Shown piece by piece: positions 45,598-55,049 of a DNA stretch of 64,000 nucleotides. Source of the stretch: Rhizobiales bacterium UBA3584 (GTDB taxonomy: Bacteria > Pseudomonadota > Alphaproteobacteria > Rhizobiales > Devosiaceae); the NCBI GenBank assembly GCA_002375765.1, contig DFMV01000023.1:1-64000 (forward strand). The letters run 5' to 3'. Below the pieces are notes generated by a model that searched no databases, was not told the origin of the DNA, and saw only the letters and a list, made by a program, of their open reading frames with translations. The position numbers and the translations under genes were made by a program. Numbering within the stretch: the stretch's first letter is position 1; each line of letters starts with the position of its first letter.

Positions 45598-46362
45598 ATG
45601 AACCGTCGTCGCAAGATCTACGAAGGCAAGGCCAAAGTGCTCTATGAGGGCCCCGAGCCCGGCACGCTGATCCAGCACTTCAAGGACGACGCCACCGCCG
45701 GCAATGGCGCCAAGCACGAAATCATCGACGGCAAGGGCGTCCTCAACAACCGGATTTCCGAGTATATTTTCACCAAGCTCAATACGCTTGGCATCCCCAC
45801 CCATTTCGTACGCCGCATCAACATGCGCGAGCAGCTGATCCGCGAAGTCGAGATCATCCCCATCGAAGTGGTCGTGCGCAACGTCGCCGCGGGATCGCTG
45901 TGCAAGCGCCTTGGCCTTGAATCGGGCACCCAGCTTCCACGCTCGATCATCGAATTCTATTATAAGGACGATGCGCTAAACGACCCCATGGTCTCCGAGG
46001 AGCACATCACCGCCTTCGGCTGGGCCAATCCCCAGGAGCTCGATGACATCATGGCGCTTGCCGTGCGCGTCAACGACTTCCTGACCGGCCTGTTCATGGG
46101 CGTCGGCATCCAGCTCGTCGATTTCAAGATCGAATGCGGCCGCCTTTACGAGGGGGATCTCATGCGTATCGTGCTGGCAGATGAAATCTCGCCCGACAAT
46201 TGCCGGCTGTGGGACATCAAGACCCGCAACAAGCTCGACAAGGATCGATTCCGCGAAGACCTCGGCGGACTCGTCGATGCCTACCGCGAAGTCGCCCAGC
46301 GTCTCGGCATTCTTGTCGAGGCAGACAACGCCCTGACCACCGGACCCCGACTGGTTCAGTAA
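45598..46362 (+). CDS. purC: SAICAR synthase
   Basis: Ligates aspartate to CAIR in purine synthesis, using ATP. The 254-residue protein carries the family motifs [26 protein letters not shown] and [10 protein letters not shown] followed by [13 protein letters not shown]. It is the first of a same-strand run purC, purS, acyltransferase, purQ, purL. A palindromic element follows its stop codon at once. Confidence 0.96.
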   Translation: MNRRRKIYEGKAKVLYEGPEPGTLIQHFKDDATAGNGAKHEIIDGKGVLNNRISEYIFTKLNTLGIPTHFVRRINMREQLIREVEIIPIEVVVRNVAAGSLCKRLGLESGTQLPRSIIEFYYKDDALNDPMVSEEHITAFGWANPQELDDIMALAVRVNDFLTGLFMGVGIQLVDFKIECGRLYEGDLMRIVLADEISPDNCRLWDIKTRNKLDKDRFREDLGGLVDAYREVAQRLGILVEADNALTTGPRLVQ

Positions 46363-46364
46363 CC

Positions 46365-46415
46365 GGAGTGTTCCCAGGATAAGTGGGCACCACTTATCCA
46401 GTTCGGGAACGTGAC
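46365..46415 (+). repeat. Stop-flush palindromic element, copy C
   Basis: Begins two bases after the purC stop. The outer arms are GTTCCC/GGGAAC (46370-46375 with 46405-46410); the inner stem is a perfect 10 bases (46377-46386 with 46390-46399) around GCA. It keeps the GTTCGG segment and the trailing GTGACAA of copies A and B, while the arms differ by compensating changes. Confidence 0.6.
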
Positions 46416-46459
46416 AACAAAAATTCTTCCGCCCAACCAAAAAGGCCAAACGGATCGTC

Positions 46460-46702
46460 ATGAAAGCCCGCGTCATCGTCACTTTGAAAACTGGTGTTCT
46501 GGACCCTCAGGGACAGGCCATCGAAGGTTCACTCGAGGGGCTGGGTTTTTCCGGCGTCCAGTCGGTACGGCAGGGCAAGGTGTTCGATCTGGAACTTTCC
46601 GCCACCGACCCCGTTAGTGCTAAGACGGAAATCGAGAGGATGTGCGAAAAGCTTCTCGCCAACACCGTGATCGAAAATTACGCCGTAGAGATCATCGGTT
46701 AA
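46460..46702 (+). CDS. purS: FGAM synthase subunit PurS
   Basis: An 80-residue structural subunit of the three-part phosphoribosylformylglycinamidine synthase (PurS-PurQ-PurL). The sequence follows the family pattern from KARVIVTLKTGVLDPQGQAI to EKLLANTVIENYAVEI. It bridges PurQ and PurL and helps pass ammonia. Here it is separated from purQ by an acyltransferase gene instead of being directly adjacent. Confidence 0.95.
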   Translation: MKARVIVTLKTGVLDPQGQAIEGSLEGLGFSGVQSVRQGKVFDLELSATDPVSAKTEIERMCEKLLANTVIENYAVEIIG

Positions 46703-46768
46703 CCTCTCCCATTTAACTTAACTTTTGCGCAGTTTGTCGCGTCCGCGCGCCATGGAGTATGCCCTGAA

Positions 46769-46855
46769 ATGCTGAAAACCGTTTCCCTTTCGGCCCTGTT
46801 CTTTCTCGCCCTTGGTGTGCTGGTTGCCGCTTACGGCACTGTCCCGGTGGTCTGA
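46769..46855 (+). CDS. Candidate 28-residue membrane microprotein
   Basis: A short reading frame between purS and a terminator encodes MLKTVSLSALFFLALGVLVA and eight more residues, one continuous hydrophobic helix after a lysine. GGAG lies about 11 bases before the ATG, slightly far. The placement before a terminator, and hydrophobicity without polar breaks, make it plausible; there is no homology evidence. Confidence 0.4.
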   Translation: MLKTVSLSALFFLALGVLVAAYGTVPVV

Positions 46856-46896
46856 GGTCGAAATAGTCTTCCCGCCCCCAGGCGGTGTACAAATCG

Positions 46897-46926
46897 AAAA
46901 GGGCCGGGGCCAAATCCCGGCCTTTT
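46897..46926 (+). terminator. Terminator after purS
   Basis: A 7-base GC stem (46902-46908 with 46916-46922), extended by A/T pairs, is followed by TTTT. It separates purC-purS from the acyltransferase gene. Confidence 0.75.
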
Positions 46927-47023
46927 CGCATTCTTAACCACGCTTTCAGTTGTCATCATTGGTGAAAGGCGTCGTTTAGTGCCTTGAACTATGCTCGTCC
47001 CAATTCTTGCTTGGGGACGCGAC

Positions 47024-48109
47024 ATGACTGACACTGCCAAACAACGCCACGCTTGGGTGGATGTGGCCAAGGGCCTATCCATCATCCTCGTGGTAATGAT
47101 GCATTCCACCTACGGCGTGGGCGAAGCGACCGAGCGCGTCGGCTTCATGCACTACATCCTCGGTTTCGCGACGCCGTTCCGCATGCCCGAATTCTTCCTC
47201 GTCTCGGGTCTGTTTCTTTCGTCGGTTATCACCCGTCCCTGGCGCAATTTTGCTGATCGGCGCGTCGTCCACTACCTCTATTTCTACCTGCTGTGGGCCG
47301 TCATCCTGATCGCCTTCAAGCATTTGATCGTCGACCGCGATCCCGCCGGCACGCTTGCCCTCATGGCCAGCGCCATCTACGAGCCCTATTCAATTCTGTG
47401 GTTCATCTACGCGCTTGCTGTTTACGGGCTGGTCGCCAAGCTGCTCCATCAGCTGCGCGTGCCCCATATCGCTGTGCTTATTGTCGCTGCCGCCGCGTCC
47501 ATCGCTCCGGTCGCGACGCCGGTGTCCATCGTCAATTATGTGGCCGAATATTTCGTCTATTTCTATGCCGGCTATGCTCTGGCACCAGCCATCTTCAAGC
47601 TGGCTGAATGGATCCAGTCGCGGCCCGCTCTCGCTATCGCCGGCCTCGCCGCCTGGGCGCTCGCCAATGGCGCGCTGGTCTTTTCGCCGGGCCACTCGGT
47701 CACCTATGGCGTAGTCACCAGCGGCGTCGATCACATCCCCGGAGCCCATTTCGTCATGGCCATGGCCGGTGCCGCCGCCGTCTGCGCCGCCGCGGTACTG
47801 CTCGCCCGCCTCGCCGCCATGGAGTGGCTTCGCTGGATGGGGGCACACTCGATCGTCATCTATCTCAGCTTTGTCATCCCGATGGGCAGCTTCCGCACAG
47901 TGCTGCTGCGTTTTGTGCCTGAAATCGATGCCGGCATCGCCAGTCTCGCCTGCCTGATCGTCGCAGTTGTCTGCCCACTGATCCTTTATTGGATTATCGG
48001 CAAGACCGGGTTTGGCAAATTCCTTTTCGAACGCCCCTCATGGGCTCATCTGCCGGGTGCGCCCGGCAGCCGCTGGACACAGCGCCAGGCTCCCGCCCCG
48101 GCCGAATAG
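47024..48109 (+). CDS. Acyltransferase family 3 membrane protein
   Basis: A 361-residue inner-membrane protein with about ten helices, of the acyltransferase_3/OafA group. The N-terminal catalytic-type motif is WVDVAKGLSIILVVMMHSTYG, where the histidine is characteristic, with a typical PFRMPEFFLVSGLFLSS following. Family members acylate sugars or lipids at the cell surface. It interrupts the pur run and has terminators on both sides, so it is likely expressed separately. Confidence 0.88.
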   Translation: MTDTAKQRHAWVDVAKGLSIILVVMMHSTYGVGEATERVGFMHYILGFATPFRMPEFFLVSGLFLSSVITRPWRNFADRRVVHYLYFYLLWAVILIAFKHLIVDRDPAGTLALMASAIYEPYSILWFIYALAVYGLVAKLLHQLRVPHIAVLIVAAAASIAPVATPVSIVNYVAEYFVYFYAGYALAPAIFKLAEWIQSRPALAIAGLAAWALANGALVFSPGHSVTYGVVTSGVDHIPGAHFVMAMAGAAAVCAAAVLLARLAAMEWLRWMGAHSIVIYLSFVIPMGSFRTVLLRFVPEIDAGIASLACLIVAVVCPLILYWIIGKTGFGKFLFERPSWAHLPGAPGSRWTQRQAPAPAE

Positions 48110-48129
48110 ACTTCACTTCGGCGTTAGCG

Positions 48130-48171
48130 AGGGGATTCGTATGTGAAAGCGTACGAATCCCCTTGCTTTTT
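48130..48171 (+). terminator. Terminator after the acyltransferase gene
   Basis: A perfect 12-base stem (48130-48141 with 48152-48163) with a 10-base loop, followed by TGCTTTTT. Confidence 0.85.
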
Positions 48172-48241
48172 GCGGCCAGAATCCCGACAAGGCGGCCATC
48201 CGGTTCAGCCCCCAAATATCTAAGAAGCGAGACGTAGCGCG

Positions 48242-48901
48242 ATGAAGTCCGCAGTCGTTGTCTTTCCCGGCCTCAACCGCGAACGCGACATGATCGCGGC
48301 GCTGACAAAGATCGGCGGCACGCCGCCTGCTGTCGTCTGGCACAAGGACGCCGAATTGCCCGATGTCGATTTGATCGTCATTCCGGGCGGCTTTTCCTAC
48401 GGCGATTATCTGCGCTGCGGCGCCATCGCCGCCCGTTCGCCCATGATGGACATCATCCGCGAGCGCGCCGAAAAGGGTGTTCACATCCTCGGCGTTTGCA
48501 ACGGCTTCCAGATCCTGACTGAAGCCGGGCTTCTTCCCGGCGCCCTGATGCGCAATGCCTCGCTCAAATTCGTTTGCCGCGAAGTCAAGCTCCAGGTCGC
48601 CAACGCCAACACCGCTTTCTCGCGCCGCTATGAGCAGGGCCAGGTGTTCCGCTGCCCGGTCGCTCACCACGACGGCAATTATTTCGCCGACAACGATACG
48701 ATCGCCGCACTCGAAGACAACGGCCAGGTGGTGTTCCGCTATACCGCCGAAACCAACCCCAACGGCTCGATCAATAATATCGCCGGCATCACCAACAAGC
48801 GCGGAAATGTGCTGGGCATGATGCCCCACCCCGAAAACCTCATCGAACCGGCTCATGGCGGCGAAGACGGCAAGGGCATTTTTGCCGGACTTCTCAACTA
48901 G
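48242..48901 (+). CDS. purQ: FGAM synthase glutaminase subunit PurQ
   Basis: A 219-residue class I glutamine amidotransferase that supplies ammonia to PurL. The nucleophile is the cysteine of GVCNGFQIL; the histidine and glutamate of the triad are in [11 protein letters not shown] near the end. Family features [15 protein letters not shown] and NRERDM are present. It lies 61 bases upstream of purL. Confidence 0.96.
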   Translation: MKSAVVVFPGLNRERDMIAALTKIGGTPPAVVWHKDAELPDVDLIVIPGGFSYGDYLRCGAIAARSPMMDIIRERAEKGVHILGVCNGFQILTEAGLLPGALMRNASLKFVCREVKLQVANANTAFSRRYEQGQVFRCPVAHHDGNYFADNDTIAALEDNGQVVFRYTAETNPNGSINNIAGITNKRGNVLGMMPHPENLIEPAHGGEDGKGIFAGLLN

Positions 48902-48962
48902 GGCGCTTCCCAGATCGAGAGGGCATGCTCGGCCCCCGATTCCTCATTGACGACTGGCTAAA

Positions 48963-51173
48963 ATGACTCTTCGCAACGACATCGAAATCACTCCCGAACT
49001 CGTCGCCAATCATGGTCTCAAGCCTGACGAATATCAGAAGATTCTCGACCTGATCGGGCGCGAACCCACCTTTACCGAGCTCGGTATTTTCTCGGCCATG
49101 TGGAACGAGCATTGTTCCTACAAAAGCTCGAAAAAATGGCTCAAGACCCTGCCCACCAAGGGGCCGCGCGTGCTGCAGGGGCCGGGCGAGAACGCTGGTG
49201 TGGTCGATATCGGGGACGGTCAGGCGGTCGTCTTCAAGATGGAATCGCACAACCACCCCTCGTTCATTGAACCCTATCAGGGTGCGGCCACCGGAGTTGG
49301 GGGTATCCTGCGTGACGTATTCACCATGGGCGCCCGCCCCATCGCGGCGATGAATGCCTTGCGCTTTGGTGAGCCCGATCACGAAAAGACCAAGCACCTT
49401 GTTTCCGGCGTGGTCGCCGGTGTCGGCGGCTATGGCAATTCCTTCGGCGTGCCCACTGTTGGCGGTGAGGTTCAGTTCGATGCCCGCTACAATGGCAACA
49501 TTCTTGTCAACGCCTTTGCCGCCGGGCTGGCCGATGCCGACAAGATTTTCCTCTCCGAAGCCAAGGGCGTCGGTCTGCCCGTGGTTTATCTCGGCGCCAA
49601 GACAGGCCGCGATGGCGTCGGCGGGGCCACAATGGCCTCGGCCGAATTCGGCGACGATATCGAGGAAAAACGCCCCACTGTTCAGGTCGGTGACCCCTTC
49701 ACCGAAAAACGTCTGCTCGAAGCATGTCTGGAACTTATGAAAACCGGCGCGGTCATCGCCATACAGGACATGGGCGCCGCGGGGCTAACCTGCTCAGCCG
49801 TTGAAATGGGCGCCAAGGGGGATTTGGGCATCGAGCTCAATCTCGATGCCGTTCCCGTTCGCGAAGAGCGCATGACGCCCTATGAAATGATGCTGTCCGA
49901 ATCCCAGGAGCGCATGCTCATGGTCCTGCATCCTGAAAAGGAGGCCGAGGCCCGTGCAGTCTTCGAGAAATGGGAGCTCGACTTTGCCACTGTCGGCAAA
50001 ACCACCGACGATCTGCGCTTCCGCGTGCTCTGGCAGGGCGACGAAGTCGCCAACCTGCCGATCAAGGAACTGGGCGACGAGGCCCCCGAATACGACCGCC
50101 CCTGGGTGGCTCCTACCCTCCCGGCGCCGCTCGACCCCGCATCGGTCCCCGACACCGATATCGCCGATGCGCTGCTAAAGCTGCTCGACTCGGCCAATCA
50201 CTCCTCCCGTCGCTGGGTCTATGAGCAGTACGATACGCTCATCCAGGCCAACTCGCTCCAGACACCTGGCGGCGATGGCGGCGTGGTTCGCGTCGAAGGT
50301 CACCCCACAAAGGCATTGGCCTTCTCCTCGGACGTCAACCCACGCTATTGCGAAGCCGACCCTTTCGAGGGCGGCAAACAGGCCGTGGCCGAATGCTGGC
50401 GCAACCTGATCGCCACGGGCGCCGAACCGCTGGCTGCGACCGACAATCTCAATTTTGGCAATCCCGAACGCCCCGAAATCATGGGTCAGATCGTTCATGC
50501 CATCAAAGGCATCGGCGAAGCCTGTACCGCGCTCGATTTCCCCATCGTTTCGGGCAATGTCTCGCTCTATAACGAAACCAACGGCCGCGGCATCCTGCCC
50601 ACCCCGACCATTGCCGGTGTCGGCCTGATCGAAGACCATGCCAAGATGGCGCGCTCCGGCTTCGCCCGCGGAGGCGATGTGATCGTCCTGGTCGGCGCAC
50701 CGGAAAGCTGGGGCAGTCATCTCGGCCAATCGGCCTATCTGCGCGACGTTCTAGGCCGCCGCGAGGGCACCGCTCCCTATGTTGACCTCGACCACGAGAA
50801 AAGGGCCGGGCTTTTCGTGCTCTCCCTCATTCGCGAAGGCAAAGTCCGTTCGGTCCACGATCTGTCCGATGGTGGCCTTGCGCTGGGGCTGGCCGAAGCA
50901 GCGATAAAGTCAGGCATCGGCGCTGAAATCGCTGCACCGGAACATGACACGCTCGCAACATGGTTCGGCGAAGATCAGGGTCGCTACATCATCACAACCT
51001 CCGCCGACCAGGCCGAGGAAATCGTCGCCGCTTCTCCCGTTTCCGCTGCCATTATCGGCACGACCGGTGGCGACACCTTGAAGCTGGGCGCCACCCGGTC
51101 CATATCGGTTGGAGACCTGAGCGCAGCTTACGAAGGGTGGTTTCCCGCCTTCATGGGCGCTACAATCAACTAG
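48963..51173 (+). CDS. purL: FGAM synthase large subunit PurL (small type)
   Basis: A 736-residue PurL of the short type that needs separate PurS and PurQ, converting FGAR to FGAM with ATP. Landmarks are [19 protein letters not shown], the ATP-site segment [27 protein letters not shown], and the second-half repeats [13 protein letters not shown] and [16 protein letters not shown]. The TAG stop is the first three bases of a palindromic element. Confidence 0.97.
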   Translation: MTLRNDIEITPELVANHGLKPDEYQKILDLIGREPTFTELGIFSAMWNEHCSYKSSKKWLKTLPTKGPRVLQGPGENAGVVDIGDGQAVVFKMESHNHPSFIEPYQGAATGVGGILRDVFTMGARPIAAMNALRFGEPDHEKTKHLVSGVVAGVGGYGNSFGVPTVGGEVQFDARYNGNILVNAFAAGLADADKIFLSEAKGVGLPVVYLGAKTGRDGVGGATMASAEFGDDIEEKRPTVQVGDPFTEKRLLEACLELMKTGAVIAIQDMGAAGLTCSAVEMGAKGDLGIELNLDAVPVREERMTPYEMMLSESQERMLMVLHPEKEAEARAVFEKWELDFATVGKTTDDLRFRVLWQGDEVANLPIKELGDEAPEYDRPWVAPTLPAPLDPASVPDTDIADALLKLLDSANHSSRRWVYEQYDTLIQANSLQTPGGDGGVVRVEGHPTKALAFSSDVNPRYCEADPFEGGKQAVAECWRNLIATGAEPLAATDNLNFGNPERPEIMGQIVHAIKGIGEACTALDFPIVSGNVSLYNETNGRGILPTPTIAGVGLIEDHAKMARSGFARGGDVIVLVGAPESWGSHLGQSAYLRDVLGRREGTAPYVDLDHEKRAGLFVLSLIREGKVRSVHDLSDGGLALGLAEAAIKSGIGAEIAAPEHDTLATWFGEDQGRYIITTSADQAEEIVAASPVSAAIIGTTGGDTLKLGATRSISVGDLSAAYEGWFPAFMGATIN

Positions 51174-51274
51174 AGCGCGTCCAGCAAAAGTGGAAACGGT
51201 TTTGCGGTTCGGACGCGCGATGAATCAACAAGTTAGATCAAGTCCGCGATTCGAAGAAAAGCGGACTTGATCTA
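51171..51274 (+). repeat. Stop-flush palindromic element copy B plus a second hairpin
   Basis: Starts with the TAG stop of purL. The outer arms GCGCGTCC/GGACGCGC are 51175-51182 and 51211-51218, with an inner GCAAAA/TTTTGC pair (51184-51189 with 51200-51205). After 15 bases a second perfect 14-base stem follows (51234-51247 with 51261-51274). No T-run follows either. Confidence 0.7.
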
Positions 51275-51321
51275 GTTTCCGCCGCGTTTCGCATAGCGCG
51301 ACAACAAAGAGAGTGCCTCAC

Positions 51322-51555
51322 ATGCCAATGGATGCCGCCGAAATCGAGACCCTTATCAAACAGGCGCTTCCCGATGCACAGGTTGATATCCGCGACCTGG
51401 CGGGCGATGGCGACCATTACGCCGCAACCGTCACCTCCGAGGCGTTTCGCGGCAAGTCCCGCGTGCAGCAGCACCAGCTCGTCTATCAGGCCCTCAAGGG
51501 CAATATGGGCGGCGAACTGCACGCGCTGGCGCTGACGACCAACGCACCCGATTGA
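51322..51555 (+). CDS. BolA-family protein
   Basis: A 77-residue BolA/IbaG-like protein. The fold is shown by IETLIKQALPDAQVDIRDLA, GDHYAATVTSEAFRGKSRVQ and the conserved histidine in QQHQLVYQAL. BolA proteins form a [2Fe-2S]-bridged pair with monothiol CGFS glutaredoxins, and such a gene (grxD) lies 420 bases downstream. The start is 51322; a GTG at 51313 is also in frame. Confidence 0.93.
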   Translation: MPMDAAEIETLIKQALPDAQVDIRDLAGDGDHYAATVTSEAFRGKSRVQQHQLVYQALKGNMGGELHALALTTNAPD

Positions 51556-51562
51556 GCTTGAA

Positions 51563-51877
51563 ATGAGCCTGCGCGACAGCCTCGATCTCATCAAGGCCGT
51601 CAATCCCGAAGACGGCCATGCCGTTCTCGAGAACGAGATCATGGGTGAGCGCGCCGCCTCGCTTGGCGCTGCCGAGCAGCGGGTCGCAAAAACCGTGGCG
51701 GCGTACAACGCGGCGGCGCCGGGCGAACGCACGGAACAGCTCATCGCCGCACAACATGCTGTCTGGGCCTATTTTGTTCAGCGCGAACTGTGCGGCTTCA
51801 AGCGCCATCAGGACGTAGTCGCTGCCTTTGCCATTCCGCGCGAAGTGCTTAATGGGCTCGGCGCCGTTCACCGGTGA
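51563..51877 (+). CDS. DUF6665-like small protein
   Basis: A 104-residue helical protein similar to the DUF6665 group: ENEIMGERAASLGAAEQRV, then a WAYFVQRELCGFKRHQDVV segment and IPREVLNGLG at the end. Function is unknown. It begins seven bases after bolA, so it is probably in one transcript with bolA and possibly grxD. Confidence 0.78.
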   Translation: MSLRDSLDLIKAVNPEDGHAVLENEIMGERAASLGAAEQRVAKTVAAYNAAAPGERTEQLIAAQHAVWAYFVQRELCGFKRHQDVVAAFAIPREVLNGLGAVHR

Positions 51878-51977
51878 TTTGAACGTGGTGACCTCGACAT
51901 AGCCACCATCATCACCTATCTATCGGGAAACGCCGATCAACGCCCCGAACCTCCCACTGGGCCGAAAGGACATTTTG

Positions 51978-52313
51978 ATGAGTGACATCAATGCATTTAT
52001 CGACGAGCAGGTTAAGTCCAATGACGTTTTCCTGTTCATGAAGGGCACGCCCGATTTTCCCCAGTGCGGGTTTTCGGGTCAGGTCGTCCAGATTCTGAAC
52101 TATCTCGGCGTCGACTATAAGTCCGCAAATGTTCTCGAAACCGACGAACTGCGTCAGGGCATCAAGGATTATTCCAACTGGCCCACCATCCCCCAGCTCT
52201 ACGTGAAGGGCGAATTCGTCGGCGGTTGCGACATCATCCGCGAGATGTTCCAGGCTGGCGAACTCCAGACCCACTTCGAGACCGCCGGCATACCGGTCAA
52301 ACAGACCGCCTGA
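51978..52313 (+). CDS. grxD: Monothiol glutaredoxin Grx4
   Basis: A 111-residue monothiol glutaredoxin that carries and delivers [2Fe-2S] clusters. The active site is CGFS (C30), preceded by [13 protein letters not shown]; the glutathione-binding [19 protein letters not shown] is intact. AAAGGA precedes the ATG at 51978. Together with BolA upstream it forms a known Fe-S trafficking pair. Confidence 0.96.
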   Translation: MSDINAFIDEQVKSNDVFLFMKGTPDFPQCGFSGQVVQILNYLGVDYKSANVLETDELRQGIKDYSNWPTIPQLYVKGEFVGGCDIIREMFQAGELQTHFETAGIPVKQTA

Positions 52314-52336
52314 TCATTTTCAGAACTATAATTTTC

Positions 52337-52369
52337 AAGGGGCCTCAAGCCATGCTTGGGGCCCTTTTG
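52337..52369 (+). terminator. Terminator of grxD
   Basis: A stem of 13-14 bases with mismatches (52337-52350 with 52354-52366) and a CAT loop ends in TTTT. It lies 23 bases past the grxD stop. Confidence 0.75.
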
Positions 52370-52480
52370 GATTCGCTCAGGTTCAAATCAATCATATTGA
52401 TGACATCCATCGCGCTTTTTCGTTTGTGACGCTCGCGGAAGTCTTTATCGTCGCCAGACGATAAAAGTGGAACTACGACA

Positions 52481-53710
52481 ATGTCCGCCATAACCTCCCG
52501 CCGCGCCATGCCGGTTCCCCTGCCGGTTATCATCGTTGCCGGCTGTTTCATCGCCATGGTCACCTTTGGCGCTCGCTCCACCTCCGGCATCTTCCTTCTG
52601 CCCATGACCGAGGACCTCGGCTGGTCGCGTGAGGGCTTTGCCATGGCGTTGGCCATCCAGAACCTCGTCTGGGGCATCACCCAACCGTTCGCGGGCGGTA
52701 TGGCCGACAAGTTCGGCACCGGACGCGTCCTGGCTGCGGGAGCGCTGGTCTACGCCTTGGGCCTCATCCTGTGGTCCATCACGCCCACTGAAGGCATGTT
52801 CATGCTCACCGGTGGGGTCCTGATGGGCGTCGGCATCGGCACCGCATCGTTCGGCGTGGTCATGGCGGCCTTCGGCCGCGCCGTCCCGCCTGAAAAGCGG
52901 TCCTTCGTTTTCGGTATTGCCACCGCCGCCTCCTCCATGGGCCAGTTCGTCTTTGCCCCGCTGGGGCAGGCGTTCATCTCAAATTTCGGCTGGCAGACGG
53001 CGCTGGTCTATCTCGGATTGATCATCCTGATGGTCATCCCGCTCTCGACGATGTTGCGCGGTCGGACCAACAGCGCACCCGGCGATGCTGATATGCCCTT
53101 CATGCAGGCGCTATCCAAGGCCCTCGGCCATGGCTCCTATCGCCTGCTGGTCATCGGCTTTTTTGTGTGCGGCTTCCATCTGGCCTTCATCACCGTCCAC
53201 TTCCCCGCCTTCCTGGTCCAGTGCGGACTGACCCCGGAAGCCAGCTCCTGGGCTCTGGGCCTGATCGGCCTGTTCAACGTTGCCGGCTCGCTGTTGGCCG
53301 GCTGGCTGGGCGATCGGCTGCCCAAGCAGATTCTGCTTTCGGTGATCTACTTCCTGCGCGCGGTCGGCACCGCCGCCTTCCTGTTGCTCCCCATAACCGA
53401 GATCAGTGCGTATATCTATGCAGCGACCCTAGGCATGCTCTGGCTCGCGACTGTGCCCTTGACCGCCGGGCTCGTCAGCCTGTTCTTCGGGCCGCGCTAC
53501 ATGGGCATGCTTTATGGCGTGGCCTTTCTCTCCCACCAGATCGGCTCGTTCTTTGGCGTCTGGCTCGGTGGTCTCTCCTACGACATGACCGGAAACTATT
53601 ACGCGGTCTGGTATTTGGGCATCCTCATCGGCCTGTTTTCAGCCGCCGTAAACATCCCCATAAAGGAAGCCAGAGCGCCCGCCTTCATTGCCCCCCAACC
53701 GGCAATTTAG
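52481..53710 (+). CDS. MFS transporter, monocarboxylate/OFA-like
   Basis: A 409-residue major facilitator with twelve helices. The start of the protein (FGARSTSGIFLLPMTEDLGWSR) is typical of the group that includes oxalate/formate and monocarboxylate carriers, with motif A as GGMADKFGTGRVL. The substrate is unknown. It is followed by a perfect hairpin and then another MFS gene in the same direction. Confidence 0.88.
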   Translation: MSAITSRRAMPVPLPVIIVAGCFIAMVTFGARSTSGIFLLPMTEDLGWSREGFAMALAIQNLVWGITQPFAGGMADKFGTGRVLAAGALVYALGLILWSITPTEGMFMLTGGVLMGVGIGTASFGVVMAAFGRAVPPEKRSFVFGIATAASSMGQFVFAPLGQAFISNFGWQTALVYLGLIILMVIPLSTMLRGRTNSAPGDADMPFMQALSKALGHGSYRLLVIGFFVCGFHLAFITVHFPAFLVQCGLTPEASSWALGLIGLFNVAGSLLAGWLGDRLPKQILLSVIYFLRAVGTAAFLLLPITEISAYIYAATLGMLWLATVPLTAGLVSLFFGPRYMGMLYGVAFLSHQIGSFFGVWLGGLSYDMTGNYYAVWYLGILIGLFSAAVNIPIKEARAPAFIAPQPAI

Positions 53711-53748
53711 GGTTGCCAAACCCGATAGAGGGGTTCAAGCTTTACCAA

Positions 53749-53777
53749 CAAGGCCGGGCCGATGAGTCCCGGCCTTG
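53749..53777 (+). terminator. Hairpin between the two MFS genes
   Basis: A perfect 10-base stem (53749-53758 with 53768-53777) with a 9-base loop, followed by CCATTTC. Without a full T-run it is a moderate terminator; its 3' end lies 18 bases before the next start codon. Confidence 0.55.
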
Positions 53778-53795
53778 CCATTTCAAGGTATCCCC

Positions 53796-55049
53796 ATGAC
53801 CACCACGACAGCGACCCGGGACGTTTCCCGGCCGGAATTCATTGCTCTGATTGCAGGGCTCATGGCGCTCAACGCGCTGGCCATCGACGTGATGCTGCCC
53901 GCCCTGCCCTATATGGGCGAGGCACTGGGCGTGATGAACGAAAACGACCGCCACTATGTGCTCACAGCCTACATGCTCGGTTTCGGGGCAGCACAGATCG
54001 CATTTGGCCCGCTTTCCGACCGTTTCGGACGCCGCGCCCCGCTCATGGTCGGTCTGGTGATCTACGTCGCCGCAGCATTCTCCGCTGCGTTCTCGCCGAC
54101 TTTCGCGACCCTTCTTGTTCTCCGCTTCGTTCAAGGCATGGGCGCCGCCTCCACGCGCGTGATCGCCACCTCGCTAGTCCGCGACAAGTTCGGCGGCCGG
54201 GCGATGGCCGAAGTCATGTCGCTGGTCTTTATGGTGTTCATGATCATCCCGGTGATAGCGCCGGCAATCGGCCAGGTTCTCCTCTTGACCGGTCCCTGGG
54301 AGTATATCTTCTTTTTCATGGGCGGGCTGGGTCTGGCGATTGCCGTTTGGGTGTTCGTGCGCCTTCCCGAAACATTGCTGCCCGAAAACCGTCGCGAGCT
54401 GCGCCTGACGGTCATCATTGAAGGCTTCCGGCTGGTTTTCACCAACAAGATGGCCTTCAGCTACGGGCTTTCGGCCATGTTCGTGTTCGGCGCTCTTTTC
54501 GGCTTCATCAGCACGGCCCAGCAGATCTATGTCGACATCTACGACCTGGGGGCATATTTCCCGGTCGCCTTCGCGGCCATTGCAGGCATGATGTCGGTTT
54601 CCTCCTACACCAACTCGCTCATGGTCCGGAAAATCGGCATGCGTCGGCTGAGCCATGGCGCCATGCTGGTGTTCACCATCATGAGTGGCGTCTGGCTAAT
54701 GGTCTCGCTCACCGGTTTCATGCCGCTCTGGCTGTTCCTCGCGTTCCTAGCCGTCGTCATGTTCATGTTCGGCTGGTCGATGGCCAACATCAACTCATTG
54801 GCCATGGAGCCGCTCGGCAAGGTTGCAGGCACCGCCTCGGCAGTGTTCGGGCTGGTCCAAACGGTGGGCGGCGCTTTGATCGGCACGGTGATCGGACAGT
54901 TCTACAACGGCACCGTAACGCCTATCGCTGCCGGATATTTCGTGCTCGGTTGCATGGCGCTGGCATTCATCCTGATTGCCGAGAACGGCAAGCTGTTCGG
55001 TGTCGGCGAGGAATACCGCGAAGATGCCGTACCGGCCGATGTGCACTAA
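53796..55049 (+). CDS. MFS transporter, Bcr/CflA drug-resistance type
   Basis: A 417-residue twelve-helix exporter. The first helix pattern EFIALIAGLMALNALAIDVMLPALPYMGEAL and motif A as GPLSDRFGRRAPL are those of the Bcr/CflA family, which exports drugs such as bicyclomycin or sulfonamides in characterised members. The ATG at 53796 follows an AAGGT site. The last base of its TAA is the first base of a 142-bp palindromic element. Confidence 0.9.
   Translation: MTTTTATRDVSRPEFIALIAGLMALNALAIDVMLPALPYMGEALGVMNENDRHYVLTAYMLGFGAAQIAFGPLSDRFGRRAPLMVGLVIYVAAAFSAAFSPTFATLLVLRFVQGMGAASTRVIATSLVRDKFGGRAMAEVMSLVFMVFMIIPVIAPAIGQVLLLTGPWEYIFFFMGGLGLAIAVWVFVRLPETLLPENRRELRLTVIIEGFRLVFTNKMAFSYGLSAMFVFGALFGFISTAQQIYVDIYDLGAYFPVAFAAIAGMMSVSSYTNSLMVRKIGMRRLSHGAMLVFTIMSGVWLMVSLTGFMPLWLFLAFLAVVMFMFGWSMANINSLAMEPLGKVAGTASAVFGLVQTVGGALIGTVIGQFYNGTVTPIAAGYFVLGCMALAFILIAENGKLFGVGEEYREDAVPADVH

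Noticed and set aside
52352..52429. A 25-residue frame starting at ATG 52352 after grxD
   Set aside because: Its start codon lies in the loop and right arm of the grxD terminator, so it is unlikely to be translated.
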